Source: Melioribacteraceae bacterium (lineage in GTDB: Bacteria > Bacteroidota > Ignavibacteria > Ignavibacteriales > Melioribacteraceae). From it: a stretch of DNA of 64,000 nt. Shown piece after piece: positions 62,575 through 64,000 of the stretch; the stretch's first letter is position 1, and each line of letters opens with the position of its first letter. The stretch is from assembly GCA_022181065.1 (NCBI GenBank), contig BQMY01000077.1, positions 62,001 through 126,000 of the forward strand, in the 5' to 3' direction. The translations under genes and the position numbers were made by a program. Below the pieces are notes generated by a model. It ran no database searches, was not told the DNA's origin, and saw only the letters and a list, made by a program, of their open reading frames with translations.

Positions 62575-64000
62575 ATGAATCCGGAAGAAGTACTAAAAAC
62601 ATATTTCGGCTTTGATAATTTTCGCGGAGAACAGGCGGGAATCATCAACGCCATTCTTGCAGGAGAGCGTGTTCTTGCCCTGATGCCCACAGGAGGCGGG
62701 AAGTCACTTTGTTACCAGATACCCTCAATTCTGAGCAATTCGTTTGGTATAGTAGTATCACCGTTGATCGCTTTAATGAAAGATCAGGTTGATTCAGCCA
62801 ACGTTAAAAAAAAGTTTGCCGGATATATAAATAGTACGCTCGAATATATCGATCAGGAAAGAACGCTTTCAGCAATCTTTGAGAAAAGGTTAAAACTGCT
62901 TTATGTATCCCCTGAAAAACTGGAATCAATCCAGTTCGCGGAGCGGATTAAGGAATTGGCTCCCGAATATCTATTCGTGGATGAGGCACACTGTATTAGC
63001 CAGTGGGGACATAACTTCAGACCGAGCTACAGAAAGATAACCGATTTTGCAGAGTTTACCGGAATCGAAAAAATCTCGGCGTTTACCGCAACCGCTACCC
63101 CTGATGTTAAACAGGATATACTAAGGCAGCTTGGAATTGAGGACGCGAAAGTTTTTTCGGGTGGATTTGAGCGAGAAAACATTGCAATTTCTGTTATAAG
63201 AACATCAAAAAAGAAAGAGAAAGCACTTGAGATCTTTAAGAGTAGCAGCGTTCCGGCATTAATATATTCTGCTACGCGAAAGTTTGCTGAAGAATTTCAT
63301 GATTTTCTTCGAATCAATGGGTTTAACAGTTCAATTTACCATGCGGGATTGCCGAACGAGATGAGGCGGATGATTCAGGATGATTTTATAACCGGTAAAC
63401 TTGATTGTATTGTTGCCACCAATGCTTTCGGAATGGGAATAGACAAGAGTGATATCAGAACTGTGCTTCATCTGCATATGCCCGGCTCTCTGGAGAATTA
63501 CTATCAGGAAATTGGCAGAGCAGGAAGAGATGGTAAACCATCAAATGCATTTTTACTCTTTGATGAACGTGATATCAATATTCAAAAATATTTCATTGAA
63601 AACTCAAATCCCGGGTATGATGAAGTTCAGATTGTTTATAATACAATTTGTAACTACTATAAAATATCGGTGGGGAGTGGGTACGATAAAGTAATAGAAT
63701 TAAATAATGATATTGTGAAATTGCTTGAAGTAAGAGGAATTAATAAAGCCAAACTCGATTCTTCACTTAGGATTTTATCCCGACTTGAGTATTTCGTTCC
63801 GGGAAGAGATAATAAATCGCAAACTAAATTCAGATTCATTCCGGTAAATAACGAGTTAAAAAGGTTTGTTAAAAAGATAGCTTCCCGCGATCTAAAAATA
63901 TTGATCATACATCTTTTAAGAAACTATGGTAGTGATACATTTTTCAAAAAAGTCGGGCTGAACCTCGAAAGAGATTCTGAACTAATCGGTATTACAGTAC
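62575..64000 (+). CDS. recQ: ATP-dependent DNA helicase RecQ (3' truncated by window edge)
   Basis: 475 residues visible from ATG at 62575, with gagaag just upstream; the frame stays open to the window end. Helicase motifs: FRGEQAGII (motif 0), MPTGGGKSLCYQIP (I), VVSPLIALMKDQV (Ia), FVDEAHCISQWGHNFRP (II), FTATATP (III), and QEIGRAGRDG (VI). The region after the helicase core, where RecQ normally has four Zn-binding Cys, shows only one (ICNYY), so this is a Zn-less form. It diverges from the ABC ATPase gene. Confidence 0.93.
   Translation, partial: MNPEEVLKTYFGFDNFRGEQAGIINAILAGERVLALMPTGGGKSLCYQIPSILSNSFGIVVSPLIALMKDQVDSANVKKKFAGYINSTLEYIDQERTLSAIFEKRLKLLYVSPEKLESIQFAERIKELAPEYLFVDEAHCISQWGHNFRPSYRKITDFAEFTGIEKISAFTATATPDVKQDILRQLGIEDAKVFSGGFERENIAISVIRTSKKKEKALEIFKSSSVPALIYSATRKFAEEFHDFLRINGFNSSIYHAGLPNEMRRMIQDDFITGKLDCIVATNAFGMGIDKSDIRTVLHLHMPGSLENYYQEIGRAGRDGKPSNAFLLFDERDINIQKYFIENSNPGYDEVQIVYNTICNYYKISVGSGYDKVIELNNDIVKLLEVRGINKAKLDSSLRILSRLEYFVPGRDNKSQTKFRFIPVNNELKRFVKKIASRDLKILIIHLLRNYGSDTFFKKVGLNLERDSELIGITV

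Overview
The window is an AT-rich, densely packed bacterial chromosome segment whose gene content points to the Ignavibacteria / Chlorobi side of the Bacteroidota. The main clues are a secreted protein ending in the 'QNYPNPFNPSTT' sorting domain, a PorD-like (DUF4835) type IX secretion protein and a PorV-like barrel, a TonB receptor followed by a DUF4249 lipoprotein, and a bacterial serine palmitoyltransferase. No prophage, transposase, CRISPR array or rRNA was seen. Both ends are cut: mutL enters from the left and recQ runs off the right. The lineage is inferred from protein features; no 16S gene is present.

Layout. 1-6.1 kb: mutL (3' part), the catalytic subunit of a methylmalonyl-CoA-mutase-type enzyme, a UbiA-type prenyltransferase, a lipoprotein, a CNNM/CorC membrane protein and a DCC-family protein, all on + and nearly touching. 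6.1-10 kb: tgt-yajC with a terminator, then agmatinase and an NfeD-type membrane protease. 10-17.7 kb: TonB receptor, DUF4249 lipoprotein and three tandem paralogous PEGA + beta-propeller lipoproteins. 17.7-30.1 kb, all on -: patatin, small membrane protein, then a citrate-centred cluster transcribed as isocitrate dehydrogenase > HD-like protein > Lys4-like aconitase > MmgE/PrpD > fused CitD-CitE > CitF, and upstream of it two outer-membrane proteins. 30.3-31.2 kb: porD-like. 31.5-37 kb: a HEAT-cyclophilin fusion and a likely sphingolipid (ceramide) set: serine palmitoyltransferase and GNAT acyltransferase on -, with a ceramide-reductase-like epimerase diverging on +. 37-45 kb: DUF123 nuclease, haem lipoprotein, tRNA-Ala, FKBP, large T9SS cargo protein, PER-like class A2 beta-lactamase, DPP-IV-type peptidase. 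45-54 kb: clpP, tig, tRNA-Leu, then + strand Ser/Thr kinase with an extracellular Ycf48-like propeller, murA, an unassigned membrane metallopeptidase and the CCA-adding enzyme. 54-64 kb: TolC-MacA-MacB-type efflux set with two permeases, a convergent ABC-2 exporter, and recQ.

How genes fit together. The citrate cluster contains every enzyme needed to interconvert 2-oxoglutarate, isocitrate, citrate and acetate + oxaloacetate, but the usual citrate-lyase accessory genes (citC, citG, citX) are not in the window. An MmgE/PrpD enzyme and an HD-fold protein lacking the metal-binding His are added. prpD is bracketed by two direct copies of an intergenic repeat. The two tRNAs lack an encoded CCA, which matches the CCA-adding enzyme.

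Most worth a second look: the citrate cluster and its HD-like protein, the ceramide trio, the kinase-Ycf48 sensor, the three tandem propeller lipoproteins, the unassigned membrane metallopeptidase, and an intergenic region where two near-identical terminators bracket repeat elements also found 18 kb away.
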